DNA from: Methanobrevibacter millerae
Lineage (GTDB): Archaea > Methanobacteriota > Methanobacteria > Methanobacteriales > Methanobacteriaceae
Reading direction: 5' to 3'
Length of the DNA stretch: 64,000 bases
NCBI RefSeq assembly: GCF_001477655.1
Contig: NZ_CP011266.1
Coordinates: forward strand, 1,534,001-1,598,000
Made by a program: the position numbers and the translations under genes. Numbering within the stretch: position 1 is the first letter of the stretch; each line of letters begins with the position of its first letter. Below the pieces are notes generated by a model, which was not told where the DNA came from, ran no database searches, and saw only the letters and a list, made by a program, of their open reading frames with translations. Positions 14,936 to 25,300 of this stretch are shown one piece after another.

Positions 14936-16639
14936 TTATTCCTCTTTTAAGTAACTTGCATGACAGAAATCAATGAAATCATTAACAATCTTATCCATAT
15001 CTTCACTGTCATCGATTATTTTACCGTCATCCATGAACAGTGCCCTATTTGACAGTTCCTTAATGAAATCAGTATTATGTGAAATCATGATTATGGTAAT
15101 TTGATATTTTTTGGATATCTTTTTAAGTGAATTAGTAACGATTCTTAAAGTAATAGGGTCTAAATCACCGAACGGTTCATCCAAAAGTAAAATTTCAGGT
15201 TTAGAAATTAAGATTAAAGCAAGCATTACACGAACTTTCTGACCGCCAGATAATTCATAAGATTTTCTGTAAAGTATATCCAAATCCAAATCAAGACTCT
15301 CAAATATGTCAGCAACAGCTTCACGAGTAGCTGTTTCTGGGAATTTAGGGAATAAATCATTTAAAATATCTGGAGAAAGACCAACTTGTTCAAGACGTGC
15401 TTTAGCTTCACTTTCCTGTAAATCAGTGAGTAAATAAAGAGAATCCAACAATTCATCACTCAATCCCATTCTTTCAGCTCTTTGTCGAGCTTCTTTAACG
15501 ACGTTTTGATTTTTATAACCCAAACGAGTAGCTAATTGATCTAAAACAGTAGCGTAATGAGATAAAGCAAATTCCTGATGCATAAAACCTAATTTTGAAC
15601 GGATTTTCATACGGCCAATTCCGGCAATGGCAATGTCATGCCACTTTCCATCAACCTGATACAAAACATCCCCTTTGTCTGAATCATCAAGTCCTGCAAG
15701 CATTCTAAGCAAAACAGTTTTACCAGCACCACTAGGACCTATTAAACTTAAAATATTTTCCTTTTGAACTTTAAAATTAATGTCCTCAATCTGAAGAACT
15801 TCTCCACCAGTCAACAAGTAGAACCTTTTATAGACATCCCTTACATCTATGATATCCTCATCGGTTGAAACATTTTTAATATCGACAATAGGATCCATTC
15901 CACCCATAAATTCTTCCGTAATCTCATCAGGGGTTCCTTCTTTTTTAATTTCACCATCTTCCATCAATATTACTCTATCTGCAAGATATTTTTGAACTTC
16001 AGGCAAATGTGAAACAACAATTACAGTAATATTTAATTCTTTATTGATATTTTTAACTGCATCAAGGATTTCTTGTTTTGTTTTAGGGCATGCCATTGTT
16101 GCAGGTTCATCTAAAAGTAATGCTTTTGGTTGTTTTGCAAGCTGACGGGCAATGATTAATCTTTGTTTTTCCCCACCACTCAATACTGAAGCATAATGAT
16201 CTTTTTTATCAGTAAGAGACACCAACTCTAAAATCTTATCTGCCTCTTCACCAAACTCACTTTCAGCAACCTTAAAATCTGTACCGCCTTCATCATGATA
16301 TTTTCTTGAATATAATTTCCTTAAAACATTTTCACGCACGGTATCCGGCCATAATCCGAAAGACCTTTGAAGATGAATTGCTGTAACTTTTTTTAGTTTA
16401 TTATAATAATATTGGGAGGATTTTTCATTAATGCTTACATCAGCAACAGTTATGCTACCCTCATCAATATGTTCAACTCCTCTTAAAGCTCTTAAAAGTG
16501 TTGTCTTACCAGAACCACTTTTTCCCATGATTCCAAGAATTTCTCCTTCTTCAACAGAGAAACTGACATTTTTAAGACCAACAACAGAGTTACCGTCATC
16601 TAATTTATATGATTTACTTACATTTTCAACATTAATCAT
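14936..16639 (-). CDS. atwA: Methyl-coenzyme M reductase activation component A2 (tandem ABC ATPase)
   Basis: About 567 residues with two soluble ABC domains and no membrane segments. Walker A1 is GKSGSGKTT with signature LSGGEKQR; Walker A2 is GPSGAGKTV with signature LSGGQKVRVM. This matches component A2 (AtwA), which helps reductively activate F430 in methyl-coenzyme M reductase using ATP. Two ATGs are close; 16639 has GGGG at better spacing than 16645. An alternative reading is a tandem ATPase of unknown cargo, but the domain order and methanogen setting favour AtwA. Confidence 0.88.
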   Translation of the reverse strand: MINVENVSKSYKLDDGNSVVGLKNVSFSVEEGEILGIMGKSGSGKTTLLRALRGVEHIDEGSITVADVSINEKSSQYYYNKLKKVTAIHLQRSFGLWPDTVRENVLRKLYSRKYHDEGGTDFKVAESEFGEEADKILELVSLTDKKDHYASVLSGGEKQRLIIARQLAKQPKALLLDEPATMACPKTKQEILDAVKNINKELNITVIVVSHLPEVQKYLADRVILMEDGEIKKEGTPDEITEEFMGGMDPIVDIKNVSTDEDIIDVRDVYKRFYLLTGGEVLQIEDINFKVQKENILSLIGPSGAGKTVLLRMLAGLDDSDKGDVLYQVDGKWHDIAIAGIGRMKIRSKLGFMHQEFALSHYATVLDQLATRLGYKNQNVVKEARQRAERMGLSDELLDSLYLLTDLQESEAKARLEQVGLSPDILNDLFPKFPETATREAVADIFESLDLDLDILYRKSYELSGGQKVRVMLALILISKPEILLLDEPFGDLDPITLRIVTNSLKKISKKYQITIIMISHNTDFIKELSNRALFMDDGKIIDDSEDMDKIVNDFIDFCHASYLKEE

Positions 16640-16709
16640 GTTCATGCCCCATTATAACATACAAATTTTTATAAATGAAACTATTTAAAAATATTTATTA
16701 GTGATACAA

Positions 16710-17009
16710 ATGAGTTGTGAAAATAAAATTAAAGAATATGTTAACAGTTTAGAAAATGATAAATTATTAATCGAAACACATTTTGCCAATATAGAAAGAA
16801 TAATTAAGGAAAATGACAAATTAGAAAGGGAAAAACTAATCGGAGTACTCTCTAACTTCAATACCCTAAACATACAATACGATCAGTTATGTAATGATTT
16901 AATTACTTTTATGAAGATTTTCAAACCTGAAACTAAAGAAATCAGACTTTACAAAACCGATGAACTTGTTGAATTATTGAATCAAAAAGCTAATGAGACT
17001 GAAGGCTAA
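16710..17009 (+). CDS. Small coiled-coil hypothetical protein
   Basis: A 99-residue charged helical protein (MSCENKIKEYVNSLENDK...). The ATG at 16710 is preferred over the GTG nine bases upstream, because GTGAT then serves as ribosome site. No membrane segment. It is divergent from atwA and its end overlaps the convergent zinc-ribbon gene by 4 bases. Family not recognised. Confidence 0.65.
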   Translation: MSCENKIKEYVNSLENDKLLIETHFANIERIIKENDKLEREKLIGVLSNFNTLNIQYDQLCNDLITFMKIFKPETKEIRLYKTDELVELLNQKANETEG

Positions 17010-17533
17010 CTTTGATAATTTATAGTTACCTGACCGCCGGAATTTGTAGTTGAATTTTCAGCTACGACCTCACCATTTTTTAAAAGTTGAACAGTCATGT
17101 TTTCAGTAGAATCGTCATTTTTTTCAACCAGAACATAAACCTTATCCCATGCAGCACAGTCTAAGTCAAAAGTATGTCTTCCTTGAGTTGATTGCTCTTG
17201 AAGTGTGCTAGGTTCTCCTGCTTTAGAATACCAGAATCCATCGTAAATTACTTTTACCGCATAAGGATGAGAAGAGCCCTGCTGCACATTATTATCTGCA
17301 ACAACAACATTTAATGATTCTTCATTAGTTGGCTTGTTAAAATGATTAATAGCTGAAAATAAAACTAATGCAATAGCAATTATACCAATAATTAAAACAA
17401 TTTTTTTTGCTGTTCCCATTTTCCACCCACCTTTTTTCTGACCTGTGGGTGAACCATCCAATATATAGGAACAGTTCTCACAATACGTGGTTGACGAAAT
17501 ATTGTCATGACCACATCTTGGACATTTTACCAT
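17006..17533 (-). CDS. Membrane-anchored zinc-ribbon protein
   Basis: A 175-residue protein. The N-terminal zinc ribbon is CPRCGH...CENCSY (residues 4-21), then a single hydrophobic segment (about 43-66, KKIVLIIGIIAIALVLFSAI) and a predicted outside beta-rich domain of about 105 residues containing HPYAVKVIYDGFWYSKAG and TFDLDCAAWDKVYVLVEK. This zinc ribbon plus single TM plus sandwich layout is common in Methanobrevibacter proteins of unknown function. The ribbon should face the cytoplasm. Confidence 0.75.
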   Translation of the reverse strand: MVKCPRCGHDNISSTTYCENCSYILDGSPTGQKKGGWKMGTAKKIVLIIGIIAIALVLFSAINHFNKPTNEESLNVVVADNNVQQGSSHPYAVKVIYDGFWYSKAGEPSTLQEQSTQGRHTFDLDCAAWDKVYVLVEKNDDSTENMTVQLLKNGEVVAENSTTNSGGQVTINYQS

Positions 17534-17619
17534 AATATATACCTAATAATAATTCTTTAAGTCTTATTATTCAAATACTTATATTTAAAGTTAATGCAAA
17601 AATAAGCGATTTAAACAAT

Positions 17620-19371
17620 TTAATGGAAAAAATCATATACATTTTGGGCAGAATTTTTACTCATGCCCTCAACTTTTAAAAGCTCATCAACACTTGCATT
17701 TTTAATATTATCAATAGATCCGAATTCCTTTAAAAGATTGATTTTACGTTTTTTACCAATACCTTTTATATCATCAAGACTGGATTGGATTATATTCTTA
17801 CTTCTAAGCTTTCTGTGATAAGTGATAGCAAAACGGTGAGACTCATCCCGAACCTGTTGCAGCAAATGAAGAGCCCTGTTGTTTTTAGGAATTATAATGG
17901 GCCTTTTTGAATTCGGAAGATAAATCTCTTCAAATTCCTTTGCAAGACCTATAATTGGAATATGGCTTAAATTTAACTCATCCAAAACATCACAGGCCAT
18001 ACCCAATTGACCTTTACCTCCATCAATGACAATCAAGTCAGGCTCAGGGTCTGTTTCAATCATCTTTAAACGACGAGTCAGTAATTCTTTCATCATTGCA
18101 AAATCATTTGGTCCTGGTGTTTCCATTTTGAAATGCTTATACATCTTTTTGTTTGGTTTTGCATCCTTAAATGATACCTTAGAACCAACAGCAAATTTTC
18201 CTGAGATGTTACTTATGTCATAACCTTCAATAATACGAGGCAGCTTTTCAAGCTTCAAATATTTTTTAAGTTCTATCATTGAGTTTTCGAGCTTTTTCTT
18301 TTGATGCTTAATTATTTCAGCATTTTTCTCCGCCATCTTTACTAGCCTTAACTTAACTCCCTTTTGCGGAACTTTTATATGTACTTTATTTCCTCTCAAA
18401 TCACTTAGCCATTCTTCAAGCAATTCATTATCATCAATCTCTTCACTTAATAATATCTGCTTTGGAACATGTCTGTTATAACCATAATACTGCTGAATGA
18501 ATGATGATATAATCTCTGAAGTAGAATCATGCTCTGACCCGCTCATCAAAAAGTCATCACGGCCGGTGATTTTACCATTACGAACAGGCATGATAACGAC
18601 ATAAATATCAAGTTTGCCTTTTGCAATAGCTATTACGTCCTGGTCCAAATCATCATCAACCAAATCAACAAATTGTTTTTCCATAATTTCTTCAATTGAT
18701 TCAATTTGATCTCTTAGCACTGCAGCCTTTTCATATTCTTCACTTTCTGCAGCTTCTTTCATTTCCTTTTTCAGATTCTTAACGATGACTGAATATTTAC
18801 CCTGGAAAAATAAATCAATTTTGTTAATGATTTCACTGTACTCCTTTTCTGTAATATTACCTGTGCACGGAGCATAGCATAAATCAATTTGAGCATTAAG
18901 GCATGGCCCATCCATATTACGACAGGTCCTAATTTTAAATAATGATTTTAAAAATTTGACCGTTCTTTTAACAGAACCAACATCAGTAAATGGTCCATAA
19001 TATATGCCATTTTTAGTAATGTTTCTTGTAATGACTAAACGCGGGAACTTTTCATCAGTTATTTTAACATAAGGATAACGCTTATCATCCTTTAGCTGAA
19101 TATTATAACGAGGATGATGCTTTTTGATTAGATTAGCCTCTAAAATCAAAGCTTCCTTTTCGGAATTTGTTATAATATACTCCAAACTATCAAAATGACT
19201 CATTAAAATTTGAGTTTTCGGTCTGTCCAGTTTTTCCCTAAAATAGGAACGTACCCTATTTAAAAGATTTTTAGCCTTACCAATATAGATTATTTCACCA
19301 TCGGCATTTCTCATAATATAAACACCTGGCTTTTTTGGCAGATTTTCTGGAGATTTAATTTTTGTAGACAT
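17620..19371 (-). CDS. uvrC: Excinuclease ABC subunit C
   Basis: A 583-residue nucleotide-excision-repair nuclease. The N-terminal GIY-YIG domain (PGVYIMRNADGEIIYIGKAKNL, residues 15-36) makes the 3' incision. A UvrB-binding UVR helix pair (EYEKAAVLRDQIESIEE) is central, followed by the RNase H-like domain with EGYDISNISG and VIDGGKGQLG (5' incision) and C-terminal helix-hairpin-helix repeats. It works with UvrA and UvrB, encoded at the right end of the window. It starts 8 bases after the giant helicase stop. Confidence 0.96.
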   Translation of the reverse strand: MSTKIKSPENLPKKPGVYIMRNADGEIIYIGKAKNLLNRVRSYFREKLDRPKTQILMSHFDSLEYIITNSEKEALILEANLIKKHHPRYNIQLKDDKRYPYVKITDEKFPRLVITRNITKNGIYYGPFTDVGSVKRTVKFLKSLFKIRTCRNMDGPCLNAQIDLCYAPCTGNITEKEYSEIINKIDLFFQGKYSVIVKNLKKEMKEAAESEEYEKAAVLRDQIESIEEIMEKQFVDLVDDDLDQDVIAIAKGKLDIYVVIMPVRNGKITGRDDFLMSGSEHDSTSEIISSFIQQYYGYNRHVPKQILLSEEIDDNELLEEWLSDLRGNKVHIKVPQKGVKLRLVKMAEKNAEIIKHQKKKLENSMIELKKYLKLEKLPRIIEGYDISNISGKFAVGSKVSFKDAKPNKKMYKHFKMETPGPNDFAMMKELLTRRLKMIETDPEPDLIVIDGGKGQLGMACDVLDELNLSHIPIIGLAKEFEEIYLPNSKRPIIIPKNNRALHLLQQVRDESHRFAITYHRKLRSKNIIQSSLDDIKGIGKKRKINLLKEFGSIDNIKNASVDELLKVEGMSKNSAQNVYDFFH

Positions 19372-19379
19372 TCAAATAC

Positions 19380-22300
19380 CTAGTTAAGCTCAACAATATC
19401 ATTATCTAATTTAACTGTACCTTCAGCAATCATTGAATCCAAAACGCTTTTGATTTTAACTGAAGTTTTGCGGGATGTGGATTTGAAACCGAAATTACGT
19501 GAAACTTCTCTTGTTAAACTAGCTGTTGTTATGTTTTGTTTATGGGACAATATTGTTTCTATGTTTTTAGAAATTTCCTCATCAGAAATCAAATCTATTT
19601 TAGGTTTAACCCTCTTTCTTATAACAACATCATTACTTGATGCATCATACAAGAAGTCACCGATTCTTATAATATTTCCTGAATTTTCAGATTCTTTAAT
19701 GGCTTTCAAGACCTGTTTTTTCATTTTAGACCCTGCTCTTTTAATATGGCAGCTGTCTTTAACCCTTTTAACAACCTCATTTACATGAATTGGTCCTTCA
19801 ACATTGACAATTTCATTTATCGAATTAGAAACATTATTAATAGGCTGGTTAAATAAATCTTCCTGTGAATTCAAACCGAAATCACTTGCAAATTTATAAT
19901 CAACAATTTCATCTTCAATATTTCCTCTTTTCGGAAGTTTATTGTCATCAAAACTCTTTAAAGTATTATTATTTTTAAATCTTTCTTTTTCTATTTCCTT
20001 GTAATCTTCATCAGCAATCTGAATAATATCTTCCAAAGCCTGATCTTTAATATCTTCACGCCTTTCCTCTTCATGAATTGTTACAATAGCATTATCATCG
20101 CTAGACAATTCCTTTTTGAGTTTTTCCATTTGAAGTTCTCTTTCATACCTCAACTCTTCTTTTTCGGCAAATGTCAAACCTTCATCCTGAGGAACATATT
20201 CTTCGCCTTCATAGTCCTGAATCGGTTCAATGTAGTCATTTTCATCATATTCTTCTGTTCTGTCAACTACAGAAACATAACCAACTTCAGTAGGATTTTC
20301 TATTTCATTTAAAGATTTATGAATATATTTGATATCACGAATACTGCTTTTAATAGAGTCCTTAACTGATTTAGACTTATTTTTATCCCCATCATAATAC
20401 AAATTATTCTTTCTGAGAGGACTATTTACATCATTTATCCCTTTATAATAAGTAACTCCATCAGGTGATGTAGATACCTTGTTTGTTTTTTGATTATTAT
20501 TAATACCAATATCATCATTTACGATATCTGATTGATAATTATCATAGTTATCATCATAAAATTGAGCATATTCATCGTTTTTCTTATTTAATGTATCTGA
20601 AATTACATCATCAAATGCCTTACTTACCAATGCTGAAGCAATATTTGAAATATCATCATCACCAAGGCTGCCGTCAGGATGATTTTCAAAAGCTTCATCA
20701 ATTACACGATCAAAATCCTTTTCTTTAATAGTTTTATTTTTTGTCATTTCAGACATCCCATCCACATTTTTCTTAAATACAATTTTATCTACATTATAAG
20801 AATCAACATCATCATTATCAGATTGGATAAACTCATCATCAATAGTTCTGTCCATTAATGGATTGACATTAGGATTATTTTTATAGTCAGAAGAAATTAC
20901 TTCAACTTCAACCACATCATCATCCCTAGGTGCAGTTTCATGCTCATCAATATCTTCATCCATAATCTCAGCATGGACAGTTTCAACCTCTTCTTTTGTC
21001 AAACTAAGTCTAGAAGTACCCCTAATTGCATCACTAAATTTAGATTCACTTATTCCATTAGGATTTTTAGGTTTGCTATTTCCAAAGAATATATTTTTTA
21101 ATGGATTTACTTCAACTACAGGAGGTTCATCATCAGAATAATCAATAGTACTCTCTTCATCATTACTATGATCTACATAAATATAATCATCATCAGAACC
21201 CAAATCAACCTTACCATCATCTTCATCCTGCTTTAAATCACCAACAGACTCATCTAAAAGATCATCATTAATATTTGATTCATCAACAACAGAGTCAGAC
21301 ACTACAATATCCTCTTCATCATTACTATGATCTACATAAATATAATCATCATCAGAACCCAAATCAACCTTACCATCATCTAATTCAACATCATCCATAT
21401 CATCACTATCATTAACATCAGAACCCAAATCAGCAGATCCTTCACCATGATTTACAAAAACATAATCATCATCAGAATCAGAATCAATACTTTTATCTTT
21501 CAAATCAACAGATTTATTGCTTTTTGATTGGTTTATAGGTTTTATATCAAAATCATCTTCTACATCGACTTTTACATCACTTTCTTTTTCATTTTCAATA
21601 TGTGAAAATTCATCCATATCCATATCTGAAGACTTGTTAAAAGTAACTTTAGATGTATTTTTATCTTTATCAATAGGTTTATGTTCTAAAACATCCTCTT
21701 CAACATCATCCACATCCTGATTTAAATCACCAACAGACTCATCTAAAACATCCTCTTCAATATTTGATTCATCAACAACAGAGTCAGACACTACAATATC
21801 CTTTTCATCATTACTATGATCAACATAAATGAAGTCATCATTGTCAAGTTTGTCCTTTATTATGTCATTTACTTCATCAATAGATTCATCACCATTACTT
21901 TCATCATCATGGAAAAATGAAAATTTATTTTTTATTGAAGATAAAATTCCTCCACCTGATGCCTTGGATATAGTTGAATCAAATTTAACACCTTTTGAAT
22001 CTATATCATCATCTATTTCTTCGGAGAGTTCTTCTTGGATTTCCTGTGAGATTTTTTCGTCCGTATATTGAACATTTTCGCTATCGTTTTTATCACTTGC
22101 ATATGTATCTTCATCTTCAACACCATCATCAAAATGATTATTCTCTTTATCGATTAATTCATCATCAGTTTCATCTTCAGTTAACTCTTCTATAACCTCA
22201 TCAATATTAAATTTATTAGATTCATCATGATTAACATCTATTTCATCAACATGATCGGTATTAACATCAAAATCATCTTTTTTGTCGGCAGAATCATCCA

Positions 22301-25300
22301 CATCAAGATCATCTACAGCAATATCATCTACAGCAATATCATCATTCTCATCAACAGAATCAACAATTTCACTATCATCCACATTAATATCTAAATCATT
22401 ACCAGAATCAACAATTTCACTATCATCCACATTAATATCTAAATCATTACCAGAATCAACCACAGCATTATCTTTTACATTTTCAACATCATCAACAATT
22501 AAATCATCAGTATCTTTTTTAATATCAACTTCTTTATCGAAAACTGATTCCTTATTTATATTTTTAGCATCAGATGTTTTTTCTTCGGCCAAATCATCAT
22601 GGAATACAAAATCATCGAATGCACTATATTCTTCATCAATATCTGATTCTACAACAAACTCACTAGGAGATTCTTTAACAATATCCTCCATAGGTTCATC
22701 TACAACATCAACAAAATCACTAGGAGATTCTTTAACAATATCCTCCATAGGTTCATCTACAACATCAACAAAATCACTAGGAGATTCCTCTACAAATTCA
22801 AAATCATCATTATCAAATTCATCAAGTTCATCTTTGCTTACAAAAATTATGTCATCATCAAAGTCAAGTCCGTCTGGTGGAATTACCTCTACATTTTCTC
22901 CAAGTTCAGCTGCTTTAGCCTCTTCTTCTTTCTTTCTTTGTTCTTCTAACTCTTTTTCGCGTTTTTTTCTCAATTCTTCAGCTTTTTTCTCAGCTTCTTG
23001 TCTGCGTTTCTCTTCTTTTTCACGAGCTATTCTTTGTTCTTCACGAGTTTCCTTAATTGATTTTTCTATGAACTCCAATAATTTTTTACGTCCCAAATCA
23101 CGGTTTCTATACCAATCGGTAGACCATAAATGATAAAGTTTCCATCCTAATCCTTCCAATACTTGCTCACGAAGTCTATCCCGGTCACGTGCAACCTTAC
23201 TTGATGCATACATCTTTCCATCAGTTGTAATTCCCAAAATATATTTTCCAGGATTTTCTTCATCCACAATAGCCAAATCTACCCTAAATCCTGCACAACC
23301 AATTTGTTTATCGACAACATAGCCATTTTCTTCTAAAAAACTTGCAATAGCATCTTCAAAAGGTGCTGCATTATGTTCTTCTGCTGTATGTGCACCCATA
23401 GTTAAATTTTCAGCATATTCTAAGAATTCTCGTAGTGCCCTTACACCATGAGGAGGATTTGCCGTTAATTTCATACTTGAAGCTTTAAAGTTGGAAAACA
23501 CAACACATTTTTGTCTTGCACGTGTAATCAATACATTTAATCTTCTTTCCCCACCATCCTGATTTAGAGGACCGAAGTTAAGTGACATTTTTCTTTCATT
23601 GTCAAAACCATATCCCACACTTATTAAAATAACATCTCTTTCATCCCCCTGAATTGTTTCAAGGTTTTTAACAAAGAATCTTTCATCCTTATTTTCTGAG
23701 AATAATGGTTCAAATTCTGGCCTTTCACGACGTTTTTCTTCCAATTTTTCCAAAATAGCATTTTTTTGAGCTACAGAAAATGTTCCTACACCCAAACTTT
23801 TTGTATCACCATATCTGTCAAAATGTTCAAATATCGCTTCAACAACATCTTCCGCTTCTTTTGGATTTGCAGATGATGAACCTCTATCATATGCAGTGTT
23901 GGGATTATAATGGAATTTTAATCCTAATTCCGAATCATTGTGAGAAGGTGAAGGATATACAAGCAATTCATTATCATAAAACTCTTTATTAGAAACATTA
24001 ATTAATGACTCATGACGGCTTCTGTAGTGCCATTTCAACATCTTTACTGGGAAGGATAACTTACATAAATGTAATATACTCTCCATATCGAGTGATGTTG
24101 CTTCTTCCTCATCACTTTCTCCACTTGCCATCTGATCAAAGAATGATGTTGGAGGCAATTGCTGAGTATCACCCATTACAACTGCGGTTTTACCTCTCAT
24201 AAATGCTCCCAAAGCATCTTCGGGTTTTACTTGACTTGCTTCGTCAAAAATAACCACATCAAATTGTAGTTCTTCATTAGTCGGGTCAAGATACTGTGCC
24301 ACTGACAATGGAGACATCATAAAACATGGTTTTATCTGTTTAATCATACCTCCTGCTTTTTCGAGTAATTTTCTTACCGGCAAGTGTCCACTTTTTCTTG
24401 TAAATTCCCCTGCAAGTACTTTTGCCTGAGGATTTTCAGTAGCACCAAATATCTGCGGAATATTCTGATTTAACTTATGGAAAATTCTTTTACGATTTAA
24501 AATTAATATTTTCTTATCCAAATCCTTAAATTCCCTTATCCTGTTTTCATGAAGTTCACCAATGAATGTAGCCAATTCCTGATTTTCTACAAAAAGAATA
24601 TTTAAAAGAGAATCAGCGAAGTTTCCTTCCACTAAAGATTTAATATCGTCCTTTTTAATATTTCTTTTCTCGATTGAATCAACAAAAGAATCGGCAATTG
24701 TTCCTTTAAGGGAATTTTTAGTGTTCAGATATTGAGACCATAAATGAAGACTTGAAAGCTGACCTCTCCAGTTGTATAACTGTGATTGCCAGTCTTCAAA
24801 ATCAACATCATTAGCACCTTTTTTAAATATTAATTTACTTCTAGGATTTAATTTTGATTTTAATTTATCCAAATCACTGCTAAATTGCTTTCCAGAGTCT
24901 ATATAGTCAACCAAATCCCTTTCAGGATTAATGTCAAATAAATCTTTAGATAGAATGTCAATAGTGTTCTGTGAAAAAATTCCTTCTCTTGTAAGTGCAG
25001 TGAACTGTGTCATCCACTGAGCGATAGCTTTTAAATCATTAATATCTGCATTTAAATACCAATATCCACCATAATACTGTTTGGCTAATGCTTCATTAGC
25101 TTCTAAATTCTTTTTAAGTTTTATAGCAACTTTAGCTTTGCTTAAATCATCAATAATTGTATTGATATCATCCTGAACAGGATAATTATAATATCTCTCG
25201 ACTAGCTCCAAATGCTGATTTCCTTTAAAGAAACGGAATTTTTTATGAGACAATTCGTTTAATTCATAAATTATTCTGTCAATATTTGCATGATAAATAC

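Noticed and set aside
21120-22800. Possible frameshift or assembly artefact in the acidic linker
   Set aside because: The frame stays open through about 3 kb with consistent acidic composition and in-frame repeats, and resumes a recognisable C-terminal domain.
22282-23133. Long plus-strand Ser/Thr-rich open frame
   Set aside because: It is the antisense of the Asp/Glu-rich linker of the giant helicase. GAT/GAA-rich codons read backwards give Ser/Thr/Phe and few stops; no ribosome site or promoter is evident.
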